A DNA stretch of 28,144 nucleotides from contig CAYMJJ010000028.1 in the NCBI GenBank assembly GCA_964390445.1, forward strand, positions 1 through 28,144, written 5' to 3'. The stretch is from Anderseniella sp964390445 (GTDB lineage: Bacteria; Pseudomonadota; Alphaproteobacteria; Rhizobiales; Aestuariivirgaceae). This document shows, piece after piece, positions 1 through 7,494 of this stretch. The notes beneath the pieces were generated by a model. It worked only from the letters and a program-made list of their open reading frames with translations, ran no database searches and was not told the DNA's origin. The translations under genes and the position numbers were made by a program. Numbering within the stretch: the stretch's first letter is position 1; every line of letters starts with the position of its first letter.

Positions 1-33
1 GTGAGTTGCGTAACCGGCCGTTGCCGGATTTGA
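1..33 (+). CDS. possible 3' tail of a gene entering from the left
   Basis: Frame 1 is open from the first base and ends at a TGA at 31-33, just 7 bp before a strong plus-strand terminator hairpin. That placement suggests the last codons of an upstream plus-strand gene, but ten codons cannot identify it. Frame 3 is also open to position 218, but it runs through both terminator hairpins and overlaps the DUF2336 gene, so I do not favour it. Confidence 0.25.
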   Translation: MSCVTGRCRI

Positions 34-40
34 GTATCGG

Positions 41-77
41 AAGCGCCGGGTTCGACAGAGCCCGGCGTTTCACTTTT
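41..77 (+). terminator. Rho-independent terminator, plus strand
   Basis: A 10-bp stem pairs 41-50 with 61-70 (core CGCCGGG/CCCGGCG, one G-U pair) around a 10-nt loop. It is followed by a T-rich stretch (TTTCACTTTT). It would end transcription of a plus-strand gene lying left of the window. Confidence 0.6.
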
Positions 78-105
78 GGCTCACATGAGGACTGCCGCCC
101 CTGTT

Positions 106-145
106 TCATAAAAAACAATAAGCCGCCTGACTGGATCAGGCAGCT
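106..145 (-). terminator. Rho-independent terminator of the DUF2336 gene
   Basis: Read on the minus strand, 145-136 pairs with 130-121 (GCCTGA/TCAGGC core, 9 of 10 pairs, 5-nt loop). The hairpin is followed by a T-rich tract including TTTTTT (about 119-110). It lies 38 bp past the stop codon of the minus-strand gene ending at 183. Confidence 0.65.
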
Positions 146-182
146 TGAACCCGGTTGCCGGGAGTGCTCGGAAAGACCGCCC

Positions 183-1361
183 TCAGGCGACGCGGGCGTA
201 GTCTTCGGTGAAGCGTGACACAAGCGTCCTGGTGCGGCCCTGTGCGAACTGGCTGAGGATCTGCACCGTGCGTTCACGCTCATCCGGAAGATCGGCTGCA
301 ATGCGCGTCATCACCACTTCAACGAGGGCGCGGCCAAAGGCGTCCGGGTCTACCTTCTTGCCGTTTGCACCTGTTGCGGAGGCAACCATGCAGATCGACA
401 GGAACAAGGCGTGCGCCTCTTGCGGAATGGCCGCGCGGCGCAGGATGACGCTGGCGGTGCGCATCGACGACCGCGAAGTGGCGGCCCGGACACGGCGCAG
501 CGACACCGTGCCAAGATAGGCCAGCGCCCACTCGAAGAACGGAATGTGGCCGCTGATCCCGGCCCGCAGCAGCAACGATGTCGTCAACATGCCGCGATTG
601 GACATCAGTGCCACAAGGCCCTGCAACTTGTCGGCCGGTACGTCGGCCAGAATGCGCAAAGCCGCCAGTTCTTCGTTGTCGCAAATGTAGTCGTCGCTCT
701 TGAAGTCGGCGACCCAGCCTTGGAGCTTTGCGCTCTTGCGCATCTCGTCTGCAGTGCGCTGGTTGTGAACGAGGGCAATTTCGGCCGGCAGGTATGGGGC
801 TTCACACAAGGCTGCGCACACCTTGGGCTGGTCGTGAAAGCGGTTGTAGAGCTTGCGGCAGTAGCCGCTGCCAAGCCGGACCAGCTTGTTCCTGAGCAGT
901 GCGATGACGGTTTGGGGCGAACCGTCGTTGACGATCTTGCGCACCGCCGCCGGCGATACATCGGCGCGCGAGGCGATGGTCTCGCAGCGCGTTGCATCGC
1001 CCACCTGCAGAACGGCGCACTGGATGGCACAGGTCAGCGACGGGTTGAGCGCAATGAACGGCAGTGCCAGATCATCATCATCGGCAACCACGGCAAACAC
1101 CACATCCGCAGACAGGTGCTCATTGGCGGCGAGCTCTGACGTCAGCAATGCCCGCACATCACGATCCCTGTCGCAGGCCAGCCGGGTCAGGCACGCCATG
1201 ACCGCCCGGCGTTCGCCAGATGGCGTGTCCGGGTCGTTCACCAGCGCACAAAGCTGGCGGGTCAATTCCAGCCTGTCTTCAATCGGGCCGGCCTCTATGA
1301 CATGTTCGAAGACCGAGGTGTCCAGCCCGGAAACGGGCTCCATTGAGATGTGGTCGTTCAT
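183..1361 (-). CDS. DUF2336 domain-containing protein
   Basis: A 392-residue protein with the composition and pattern of the alphaproteobacterial DUF2336 family. It is alpha-helical with HEAT-like repeats: an ELTRQLCAL segment near residue 35, an RDVRALLTSEL-type helix near residue 90, and later DVSPAAVRKI and YLPAEIALVH helices. No signal peptide or membrane segment is seen. The family has no established enzymatic role; its members are soluble and mostly found in Rhizobiales and Caulobacterales. The start ATG gives a family-like N-terminus and has weak GAAG/AGG pairing upstream. The gene stands alone: a terminator follows, and the 161 bp upstream contain a near-CtrA sequence at 1475-1489. 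Family assignment is fairly sure; function is unknown. Confidence 0.75.
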   Translation of the reverse strand: MNDHISMEPVSGLDTSVFEHVIEAGPIEDRLELTRQLCALVNDPDTPSGERRAVMACLTRLACDRDRDVRALLTSELAANEHLSADVVFAVVADDDDLALPFIALNPSLTCAIQCAVLQVGDATRCETIASRADVSPAAVRKIVNDGSPQTVIALLRNKLVRLGSGYCRKLYNRFHDQPKVCAALCEAPYLPAEIALVHNQRTADEMRKSAKLQGWVADFKSDDYICDNEELAALRILADVPADKLQGLVALMSNRGMLTTSLLLRAGISGHIPFFEWALAYLGTVSLRRVRAATSRSSMRTASVILRRAAIPQEAHALFLSICMVASATGANGKKVDPDAFGRALVEVVMTRIAADLPDERERTVQILSQFAQGRTRTLVSRFTEDYARVA

Positions 1362-1474
1362 ATACTTCGCCTACTGGTCAAGGCGCCATGCTGGAGGCGG
1401 CTTTGACGAACCGGAATAAACCCACTGCACGAGACAACTGGTGCAGGTTGCCCGCCAAGGTAGCGCGGCAAGTG

Positions 1475-1489
1475 TTAACGATTGGTTCA
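1475..1489. promoter_or_regulatory. near-consensus CtrA-type box upstream of the DUF2336 gene
   Basis: The sequence TTAA-N7-TTCA matches seven of the eight fixed bases of the CtrA consensus TTAA-N7-TTAA. It lies 114 bp upstream of the DUF2336 start, in the 1362-1522 gap, which shows nothing else. One mismatch makes this only suggestive. Confidence 0.3.
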
Positions 1490-1522
1490 CCATAAATTGC
1501 AAGTCGCGGACCGGACGGCAGG

Positions 1523-2773
1523 TCAGTTGTTGCCTTCAGCGGTTTCTGCCATTTCCTCGGCCACTGCGACGGCGGTCACAGCCGTGATCGCCGGCGTGAC
1601 GATCACGAGATCACCGGTTTGCGACGGCGGCAGCACGCTGGACTGGGTCATCCGGTAGATCGCATACAGTGCCAGCCCGCCATAGATGATGACCATGAAG
1701 ATCATGAAGCCGGCAGAACCGAACTGCTGCATGAACCCGCCCGCAAGCGACGGTCCGGCGATGGCACCGAGGCCATACAGCAGCACCAGCTTGGACCCGG
1801 CGGCCAGCATCTGGCGCTTGTCGAGGTTGTCGTTGGCGTGGGCAATGGCGAGCGAGTACAACGGCATGCATATGCCGCCAAACATCGCCACCACCACGAT
1901 CAGCAGCACTTCCGTGCTGCCCGGCATGAACATGACGATGGAGGCAAGCAGCGCCGACAGCACCGACAGCGCCACGATCAGCAGGCGCCGGTCATAGCGG
2001 TCCGACAGCCAGCCCACCGGCAGTTGCGACAGGATGACGGCCATGGGTGCGACTGCCATCATGGTCGAGACATAGGGCAGCGACAGCCCGTGCATCACGC
2101 CGAACACCGCGCCGAGGTTGAAGAACGCCGACTGGCCGAGACCGTTGGCCACGGCCGCGACGACGGCCAGCGGCGATGCCCGGTAGATCTCCGCGATGGA
2201 AATCCGCATCGGGTTGCCGAGGACCGGTGCGCTCACCTTGGTCAGCGCAATCGGCACCAGCGACAGCGACATCACCGCCGACACCACGATGAAGCGCACG
2301 AACCCGGTCGGATCGTCGATCAGCAGCGCAAACGAGCCAAGGCCCGACCCCGTGTAGTAAATGACCATGTAGACCGACAGCATCTTGCCGCGGGTCTCGT
2401 TGGTCGAGCCCTCGTTGAGCCAGGTTTCCACCACGATGGCGAGCCCTGCCGCACAAAACCCGATCAGCGTGCGCAGGACGAACCACCACACCGGATCCAC
2501 GTAGATCGGGATCAGCAGTACCGCCGTGGACAGTACGGAAGCATAGGCCGCAAACACCCGGATGTGCCCAACCGCGCGCAAGATGTTGGTGGTGAAAATG
2601 GCCGACAGGAACAGTCCCAGCGAAAACCCGGACGCGATGATGCCCGTCGTGGTGCTGGAGAAATTGGCGACCGCTGCCTGGATACCGATCAGCGAGCCTT
2701 GCAGGCCGTTACCGATCGACATCAGCAGAATGGCGGCCATCAGCGGCCAGATCGAGCGAAGTCCTGAAATCAT
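1523..2773 (-). CDS. MFS transporter, YcaD-like
   Basis: A 416-residue, very hydrophobic protein with about twelve membrane segments, the normal length for the major facilitator superfamily. The segment VETWLNE near residue 120, followed by TRGKMLSVYM and a glycine-rich helix (GSGLGSF), resembles the YcaD group. The loop PVGWLSDRYDRR near residue 255 is the MFS motif-A-like signature (G-x-L-x-D-x-x-x-R-R) at the start of the second half. The tail after residue 385 is a short cytoplasmic Ala/Val/Glu-rich stretch. The ATG at 2773 has GTAGGG upstream. It lies 87 bp downstream of the receiver-domain gene on the same strand and may be cotranscribed. The substrate cannot be told; YcaD itself is of uncertain function. 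Confidence 0.85.
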   Translation of the reverse strand: MISGLRSIWPLMAAILLMSIGNGLQGSLIGIQAAVANFSSTTTGIIASGFSLGLFLSAIFTTNILRAVGHIRVFAAYASVLSTAVLLIPIYVDPVWWFVLRTLIGFCAAGLAIVVETWLNEGSTNETRGKMLSVYMVIYYTGSGLGSFALLIDDPTGFVRFIVVSAVMSLSLVPIALTKVSAPVLGNPMRISIAEIYRASPLAVVAAVANGLGQSAFFNLGAVFGVMHGLSLPYVSTMMAVAPMAVILSQLPVGWLSDRYDRRLLIVALSVLSALLASIVMFMPGSTEVLLIVVVAMFGGICMPLYSLAIAHANDNLDKRQMLAAGSKLVLLYGLGAIAGPSLAGGFMQQFGSAGFMIFMVIIYGGLALYAIYRMTQSSVLPPSQTGDLVIVTPAITAVTAVAVAEEMAETAEGNN

Positions 2774-2860
2774 GGCCCTACCTAACAGCGCATCACCAGA
2801 CGTGCCGCCTCAAAACGACGCTTGGCAGGTCAGAAGGGCCGGATCACCGATACAGTATCA

Positions 2861-3211
2861 TTACACAATACCGGTCTGGCGCAGCTTGGCATCAAAAAAC
2901 GCCCGTGAACACTGCTTGAACATGTAATCGGTTGCCCCGTTCCAGATCGCCTCTGTCACAGAGGTTGTATCCCCGTGCTCGGGGCAATGAATGACGATGG
3001 GGTCATCCCCACCCAGCCGGCGCAACTGGCGGATGAAGCCTGCTGCCTGCCGGGTGCCCACGAACACCACGTCCGGCATGGCGGCGGCACAATGCTGGAT
3101 CGCCGCCTCCTCGCTGTCGGCCGCGACATAGTCGAGACCGTGGCTGGCACAGTAGACCAGCAACTGCTCTCGCCAGTCGCGATCTTCGTCAACAATCAAA
3201 CATCTGGTCAT
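2861..3211 (-). CDS. degenerate response-regulator receiver protein
   Basis: A 116-residue single-domain protein that follows the CheY-like receiver pattern: a first strand ending in the acidic cluster VDED (Asp8, Glu9, Asp10), a PDVVFVG third strand, a PIVIHC fourth strand and a DYMFK element with the conserved Lys89. The position of the phosphorylated aspartate is Gly52, and the usual Thr/Ser after the fourth strand is Cys76, so normal Asp phosphorylation looks impossible. The start at 3211 (MTRCLIV) is preferred over 3229 because AGGTG lies 7 nt upstream of it and nothing suitable precedes the other ATG. A perfect CtrA-type box lies 76 bp upstream. It probably acts as a phosphorylation-independent protein-interaction module. 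Confidence 0.6.
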   Translation of the reverse strand: MTRCLIVDEDRDWREQLLVYCASHGLDYVAADSEEAAIQHCAAAMPDVVFVGTRQAAGFIRQLRRLGGDDPIVIHCPEHGDTTSVTEAIWNGATDYMFKQCSRAFFDAKLRQTGIV

Positions 3212-3567
3212 ATCAATGCACCTGGCCATGTCTGTGTCGCGGTCCCCGTTTGCTCTTCCCGTATGACGAGTCCTGCGCCTGCAGGGTTAACGAGACGTTA
3301 ATCGCCTGTAGAGGCTCTGGATAACGCGATAAAGTAATATAATTTCAATAGCTTGGAATATTCGGAAGAATCAGTTTGTGAATCTGCTCCCAGGCCAAAC
3401 TAGGCGAATCCACTGACTCGCAGTGCGACTCACTCACACCGGCACCTAAACCGATGGTTGCATTCAGAGTAGCGTTGCAGCAGGTCCGGCGCGACGTTGC
3501 CCATTGCCCTGCAGGCCGGGTCTGCGCTAGCTGTCAGGCGCAGCAGGCAACGAGGATCGCGACGGCC
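3212..3567. promoter_or_regulatory. 356-bp divergent control region with CtrA box, A/T-rich stretch and GANTC cluster
   Basis: This is the only long non-coding gap among the leftmost genes. From left to right it holds a GAGTC site (3268-3272), the CtrA box (3287-3301), a 9-mer TTATCCAGA on the minus strand (3316-3324; one base off the E. coli DnaA box), an A/T-rich stretch (about 3325-3367), and five GANTC sites within 64 bp (3368, 3380, 3406, 3415, 3427). It separates the minus-strand receiver gene from the plus-strand maoC-like gene. No reading frame in it looks like a real gene. Confidence 0.5.
3287..3301. promoter_or_regulatory. perfect CtrA-type box (TTAA-N7-TTAA)
   Basis: TTAACGAGACGTTAA matches all eight fixed bases of the CtrA consensus. 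It lies 76-90 bp upstream of the receiver-gene start at 3211, a distance at which CtrA could regulate a minus-strand promoter. Confidence 0.5.
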
Positions 3568-4026
3568 ATGGCAGGAAAATGGTTTGACGAACTGGACAAC
3601 GGTTTCTCGATCGAGCACGAGGTGCGCCGCACCGTGACCGAGGCCGACAACATGTGGTTTTCCAACATGACGTTGAACGCCCAGCCGCTGCACATCGACC
3701 ACGACTACGCCTCGAGGACCGAGTTCGGCCAGCCGCTGGTGAACTCGATGTTCACGCTGTCGCTGATGATCGGCATATCGGTGCAGGACCTGACGCTGGG
3801 CACGCTGGTGGCGCAGCTGGGCATGACCGACGTGAAGTTCCCTGCCCCGGTGTTTCACGGCGACACCATCCGGGTGACCTCGACCGTGGTGTCGCGGCGC
3901 GAAAGTCGCTCGCGCGCGGACGCAGGCATCGTCGAGTTTCGCCACGAGGCATTCAAGCAGGACGGCACGCTGGTGGCCGTGTGTACCCGCCAGGCGCTGA
4001 TGCGCAGGAAGCCAGAGGGCAACTGA
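3568..4026 (+). CDS. MaoC-like hot-dog fold protein
   Basis: A 152-residue single hot-dog domain of the MaoC family, which usually hydrates or dehydrates CoA thioesters. The central segment NAQPLHIDHDYA (about residues 38-49) sits where enoyl-CoA hydratase 2 enzymes have D-x-N-P-x-H. The catalytic Asp is Asn here and the Asn is Gln, while Pro-Leu-His is kept. A conserved tail (GMTDVKFPAPVFHGDT) follows. The ATG at 3568 was chosen because AGGA lies just upstream and family members start near this point; the frame is open back to 3454. The stop is one base before the next gene, so the two are translationally coupled. A similar pair occurs in Mycobacterium tuberculosis (Rv2499c-Rv2498c). Family is sure; reaction is not. 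Confidence 0.8.
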   Translation: MAGKWFDELDNGFSIEHEVRRTVTEADNMWFSNMTLNAQPLHIDHDYASRTEFGQPLVNSMFTLSLMIGISVQDLTLGTLVAQLGMTDVKFPAPVFHGDTIRVTSTVVSRRESRSRADAGIVEFRHEAFKQDGTLVAVCTRQALMRRKPEGN

Positions 4027-4027
4027 C

Positions 4028-4870
4028 ATGCGCTCGCTGCTGTTCGTCCCCGCCGATTCAGATCGCAAGATCGAAAAGGCGCTAGGCTCTGCCGCCGACG
4101 TGGTCATCCTCGACCTGGAAGACAGCGTCGCCCCCGCCAGCAAGCCCGCCGCCCGCGCGCTGGCTGCTGCGACGCTGAAGGCAGCAAACGGTGGCCCGAA
4201 ACTCTATGTCCGGGTCAATGCGCTGGATTCAGGCCTGACGCGCGACGATATCGAGGCGGTGATCGGAGCAAAGCCTGCCGGCATCATCCAGCCCAAGACC
4301 GAAACAGGTGCCTGCGTGGAACAGCTCGCCGCCATGACCGGCCCTGACATGCCGATCATCGCCATTGCCTCCGAAACCGCCGGGGCGATGTTCGGGCTGG
4401 GCACTTACGGTGGCCTGAAGGCCAACCTGCAGGGCCTCGCCTGGGGCGCCGAAGACCTGTCCAATGCGCTGGGCGCACAGGCCAACCGTGATAGCGAAGG
4501 CCATTTGACCGAGCCGTACCGGCTGGCGCGCACCTTGTGCCTGTATGGCGCGCGGGCCGCAGGGGTCGAGCCAGTCGATACGGTCTATGTTGACTTCCGC
4601 AACGAGGCGGGCCTGATTGCTGATTGCGAGCACGCCGTGCGTGACGGCTTCTCGTGCAAGATGGCCATCCACCCGGCGCAGGTGGATGTCATCAACCGCG
4701 TGTTCACACCCTCGCCCGATCAGATCGCCGAAGCCCGCAAGGTCATCGACGCGTTTGCCACTGCCGGCAATGCCGGTGTCGTCGGCATTGACGGCAAGAT
4801 GTTCGACATCCCGCACCTCAACCGCTCGAAGAAACTCATCAAACGGGCGGCCTTGTACGGGCTGGCCTAA
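4028..4870 (+). CDS. CoA ester lyase (HpcH/HpaI, CitE-like)
   Basis: A 280-residue TIM-barrel lyase of the citrate lyase beta-like family. It starts with MRSLLFVPADS, has the metal-binding segment VILDLEDSV near residue 30, the substrate-binding YVRVN near residue 60, an IASETA strand near residue 117 (the Glu metal ligand) and the closing IHPAQVDVIN near residue 218. These enzymes cleave beta-hydroxyacyl-CoA esters such as malyl-CoA, citramalyl-CoA or HMG-CoA into acetyl-CoA plus a keto acid. It is shorter than typical malyl-CoA lyases (about 320 residues), closer to CitE-like forms. It is coupled to the MaoC-like gene with a 1-nt gap. No CoA transferase or ligase is nearby, so the pathway is unresolved. 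Confidence 0.85.
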   Translation: MRSLLFVPADSDRKIEKALGSAADVVILDLEDSVAPASKPAARALAAATLKAANGGPKLYVRVNALDSGLTRDDIEAVIGAKPAGIIQPKTETGACVEQLAAMTGPDMPIIAIASETAGAMFGLGTYGGLKANLQGLAWGAEDLSNALGAQANRDSEGHLTEPYRLARTLCLYGARAAGVEPVDTVYVDFRNEAGLIADCEHAVRDGFSCKMAIHPAQVDVINRVFTPSPDQIAEARKVIDAFATAGNAGVVGIDGKMFDIPHLNRSKKLIKRAALYGLA

Positions 4871-4873
4871 GGA

Positions 4874-4957
4874 CCAGTTCAGGTTTCAATGGCATCAGGA
4901 ATTGCCCCAAGTCCGGGCATTTCCTGATTCTTTGTCGGGAATTGCAACCTGAATTGG
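4874..4957. repeat. nested inverted repeat filling a convergent gap; likely two-way terminator
   Basis: The outer arms, 4874-4890 and 4941-4957, match at 15 of 17 positions. The inner arms, 4894-4907 and 4915-4928, match at 13 of 14 around a 7-nt loop. The element starts 3 bp after the CoA lyase stop codon and ends one base before the alcohol dehydrogenase stop codon, so it spans the whole gap between two convergent genes. T-rich bases follow the inner hairpin (TTCTTTG). It could stop transcription from both sides, or be a copy of a dispersed palindromic element. Confidence 0.6.
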
Positions 4958-4958
4958 C

Positions 4959-6104
4959 CTAGATAACCGCCTCGAACAGCGCCTTCGTATTCTCTGTCGT
5001 GAGCTTGACCGGGTTGCCGCCTGCCGACGGGTCCTCCAGCGCCATGGCTGTCATCTCGTCGATGCGATCGGTGCCCACGCCCATTTCAGCCAACCGCTTG
5101 GGGATACCCAGTTCGCTGTTGAGTGCCTGCACGAACGCCGCAAAGCCGTCGAAGCCGCCTGAAATGCCAAGGTAGGCGGCAGCGCGGTCAATGCGCTCCT
5201 CTATGGCCGGGCGGTTAAGCTTCAGCACGGCGGGAATGCACACCGCGTTGGTGGTGCCGTGGTGGGTGTTGTAGAGGGCTCCAACCGGGTGCGACAGCGC
5301 ATGGACCGCACCAAGCCCCTTCTGGAAGGCCACGGCACCCATCGAGCCGGCAATCAGCATCTGGGCGCGCGCTTCCATGTCGTTGCCGTCCTTGTAGGCG
5401 CGCGGCAGGTACTCCTTGACCAGCCGCAGGCCCTCCAGCGCGATGCCCTGCGACATCGGGTGAAAGAACGGGCTGGAGTAGGCTTCAAGGCAGTGCGCAA
5501 ACGCATCCATGCCGGTGCCGGCGGTGATGGCAGGCGGCATGCCGGCGGTCAGTTCCGGGTCGGAGATCACGACGGCAGGCAGTACCTTCGGGTGGAAGAT
5601 GATCTTCTTCACATGGGTCTGCGAATTGGTGATGACGCTGGCCCGGCCCACTTCCGATCCGGTGCCCGCCGTTGTCGGCACGGCAACAATGGGCGCGATT
5701 CCATCCGCGTTGGCGCGGGTCCACCAGTCGCCGATATCCTCAAAGTCCCAGACCGGGCGGGTCTGGCCCGCCATGAAGGCAATCATCTTGCCAAGGTCAA
5801 GGCCCGAGCCGCCGCCGAATGCTACCACGCCGTCATGGCCGCCATCGCGGTAGACCTTCAGGCCTGCTTCCAGGTTGTTCTCGTTGGGGTTTGGATCGAC
5901 TTCGCTGAACATCGCCCGGCCCAGCCCTGCCGCGTCGAGCAGGTCGAGGGTTTTCTGCGTGATGGCCATCTGCGCCAGCCCGCGGTCGGTGACCAGCAGC
6001 GGCTTGCTGATGCCTGCCTTCGCGCACGCTTCGCCGATTTCGGCAATGCGGCCTTGTCCAAAACGGATCGCGGTCGGATACGACCAATTGCCCGTCAACG
6101 TCAT
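4959..6104 (-). CDS. iron-containing alcohol dehydrogenase
   Basis: A 381-residue member of the group III (Fe-ADH) family, which interconverts alcohols and aldehydes with NAD(P). It has the cofactor motif GGGSGLDLGK near residue 95, a TTAGTGSEVG segment near residue 140, and the metal-ligand stretch GMDAFAHCLEAY near residue 195. The second signature follows near residue 265 (GAVHALSHPVGALYNTHHG), with the family's H-x3-H and later His. The start at 6104 was chosen over the longer frame because MTLTGNWSYP is family-like, AAGGT lies 7 nt upstream, and its ATGA overlaps the aldehyde dehydrogenase stop by 4 bp. It is the last gene of the 12763-to-4959 operon. Proposed role: oxidising the alcohol group of a gamma-glutamylated intermediate. 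Confidence 0.88.
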   Translation of the reverse strand: MTLTGNWSYPTAIRFGQGRIAEIGEACAKAGISKPLLVTDRGLAQMAITQKTLDLLDAAGLGRAMFSEVDPNPNENNLEAGLKVYRDGGHDGVVAFGGGSGLDLGKMIAFMAGQTRPVWDFEDIGDWWTRANADGIAPIVAVPTTAGTGSEVGRASVITNSQTHVKKIIFHPKVLPAVVISDPELTAGMPPAITAGTGMDAFAHCLEAYSSPFFHPMSQGIALEGLRLVKEYLPRAYKDGNDMEARAQMLIAGSMGAVAFQKGLGAVHALSHPVGALYNTHHGTTNAVCIPAVLKLNRPAIEERIDRAAAYLGISGGFDGFAAFVQALNSELGIPKRLAEMGVGTDRIDEMTAMALEDPSAGGNPVKLTTENTKALFEAVI

Positions 6105-7486
6105 GCGAGTACCTTTCTGAGGTGATATGATTTGGGTCTTGTGAGGGCCTGGATGCCCAGAATGGAAAGCCCGGCACCACGGCCGGTGTCCTTGCAACCG
6201 GTCCAGCACAGGGCGGGGTCCAGGTAGTCGCAGCGGTTCATGAACACGGTGCCGGTCTCAAGCCGGTCGCCGATTTCTTCTGCCTTGGCGGCATCCTGCG
6301 TCCACACGGATGCAGTCAGACCGAACTGACAATCGTTCATCAGCGCAATGGCCTCGTCGTCGGTCTTCACCGGCATGATGCCGATCACGGGACCGAAGCT
6401 CTCATCGCGCATCACCCGCATGGAGTGGTTGACGTTGGTCAGGATCTGCGGCGTCAGGTAGGCACCGCCATCATCAGCCGGGGATTTGGCGATATGCGCC
6501 ACTGCACCGTCGGCCAGCGCCTCGTCGATCTGCGCGCGAACCTCTTGTGCAAACCGCACGTTGGCCATCGGCCCAAGCGTGGTTTCCTTGTCCAGCGGGT
6601 TGCCCAGCTTCAGCCCGTTGTTGACCCAGGCGACCGCCTTTTCAACGAAGCTGTCATACAGGCTCTCGTGCACGTAGATGCGCTCGATACCGCAACAGCA
6701 TTGGCCCGAGTTGAACATCGCCCCGTCCATCAGCGTATCGACCGCCTTGTCGAGGTCGGCATCGGCACGCACGTAGCCGGGGTCCTTGCCGCCCAGTTCC
6801 GTGGAGACCGGCATGAAGGTGCCGGCAGCGGCCTTCTCCATCGCCTGCCCGCCCCCGACAGAGCCGGTGAAGTTGACGAAGTCGACTGCCCGCTGACCCA
6901 GAAGGTCGGACGTGGTGGCATGATCCAGCACGACGTTCTGGAACACGTCTGCCGGTACGCCCGCAGCGGCAAAGGCTTCGGCCAGGTGTTCACCCACTTT
7001 CAGGGTTTGCGCGGCGTGCTTGAGGATGACCGTGTTGCCGGCCATCAGCGCGGGCGCAATTGTATTGATCGCGGTCATGTAGGGGTAGTTCCACGGTGCT
7101 ACAACCATGACGACGCCGTGCGGTACCCGCTTGATCTGGCGCTTGAAGGCATCACTGTCCTCGACAATGATCGGGGCGAGTGCTTCCTCGGCAATGCCTG
7201 CCATGTAGCGTACGCGCTCGTTGAACCCGCCATACTCGCCGCCATAGCGCACAGGGCGGCCCATCTGGTGGGCAAGCTCCTCCGCCATTCGTTCCGTCTG
7301 CTGGCCGATGATCTCGTTGGCGCGCAGCACCAGGTCAATACGCTCTGCCATGGGCCGTGCGGCCCATGCCGGTTGCGCGGCTCTCGCCCGTTTGGCAGCA
7401 GCAAATGCTGCATCGCGCGACAGCACTTCGCGTTCGAGATAGACCGATCCGTCGATCGGCGAGACAAGCTTTACTGTGTTACTCAT
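6101..7486 (-). CDS. aldehyde dehydrogenase
   Basis: A 461-residue NAD(P)-dependent aldehyde dehydrogenase. It shows PWNYP at 131-135, the glycine motif NFTGSVGGG (about 205-213), the general base Glu230 in ELGGKDP, and the catalytic cysteine in GQCCC around residue 264. It converts aldehydes to carboxylic acids. The cofactor-site K-P-S of many relatives is KHA here (Lys156). It begins 8 nt after the glutamine-synthetase-like gene and overlaps the next gene by 4 bp (ATGA), so the three are surely cotranscribed. Proposed role: second oxidation step after the iron-type alcohol dehydrogenase. Confidence 0.9.
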   Translation of the reverse strand: MSNTVKLVSPIDGSVYLEREVLSRDAAFAAAKRARAAQPAWAARPMAERIDLVLRANEIIGQQTERMAEELAHQMGRPVRYGGEYGGFNERVRYMAGIAEEALAPIIVEDSDAFKRQIKRVPHGVVMVVAPWNYPYMTAINTIAPALMAGNTVILKHAAQTLKVGEHLAEAFAAAGVPADVFQNVVLDHATTSDLLGQRAVDFVNFTGSVGGGQAMEKAAAGTFMPVSTELGGKDPGYVRADADLDKAVDTLMDGAMFNSGQCCCGIERIYVHESLYDSFVEKAVAWVNNGLKLGNPLDKETTLGPMANVRFAQEVRAQIDEALADGAVAHIAKSPADDGGAYLTPQILTNVNHSMRVMRDESFGPVIGIMPVKTDDEAIALMNDCQFGLTASVWTQDAAKAEEIGDRLETGTVFMNRCDYLDPALCWTGCKDTGRGAGLSILGIQALTRPKSYHLRKVLA

Positions 7487-7494
7487 GATGTGGC

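Noticed and set aside
6..218. Plus-strand 70-residue open frame at the left edge
   Set aside because: It crosses two terminator hairpins and overlaps the DUF2336 gene; composition is not protein-like.
1619..2767. 382-residue plus-strand open frame opposite the MFS gene
   Set aside because: Its very high His, Arg, Gln and Asp content is the usual shadow of a hydrophobic gene on the other strand.
3212..3567. Chromosomal replication origin
   Set aside because: Only one imperfect DnaA box is visible and none of the usual origin neighbours (dnaA, parAB, hemE, maf, gidA) are present. A regulated promoter region explains the CtrA and GANTC sites better.
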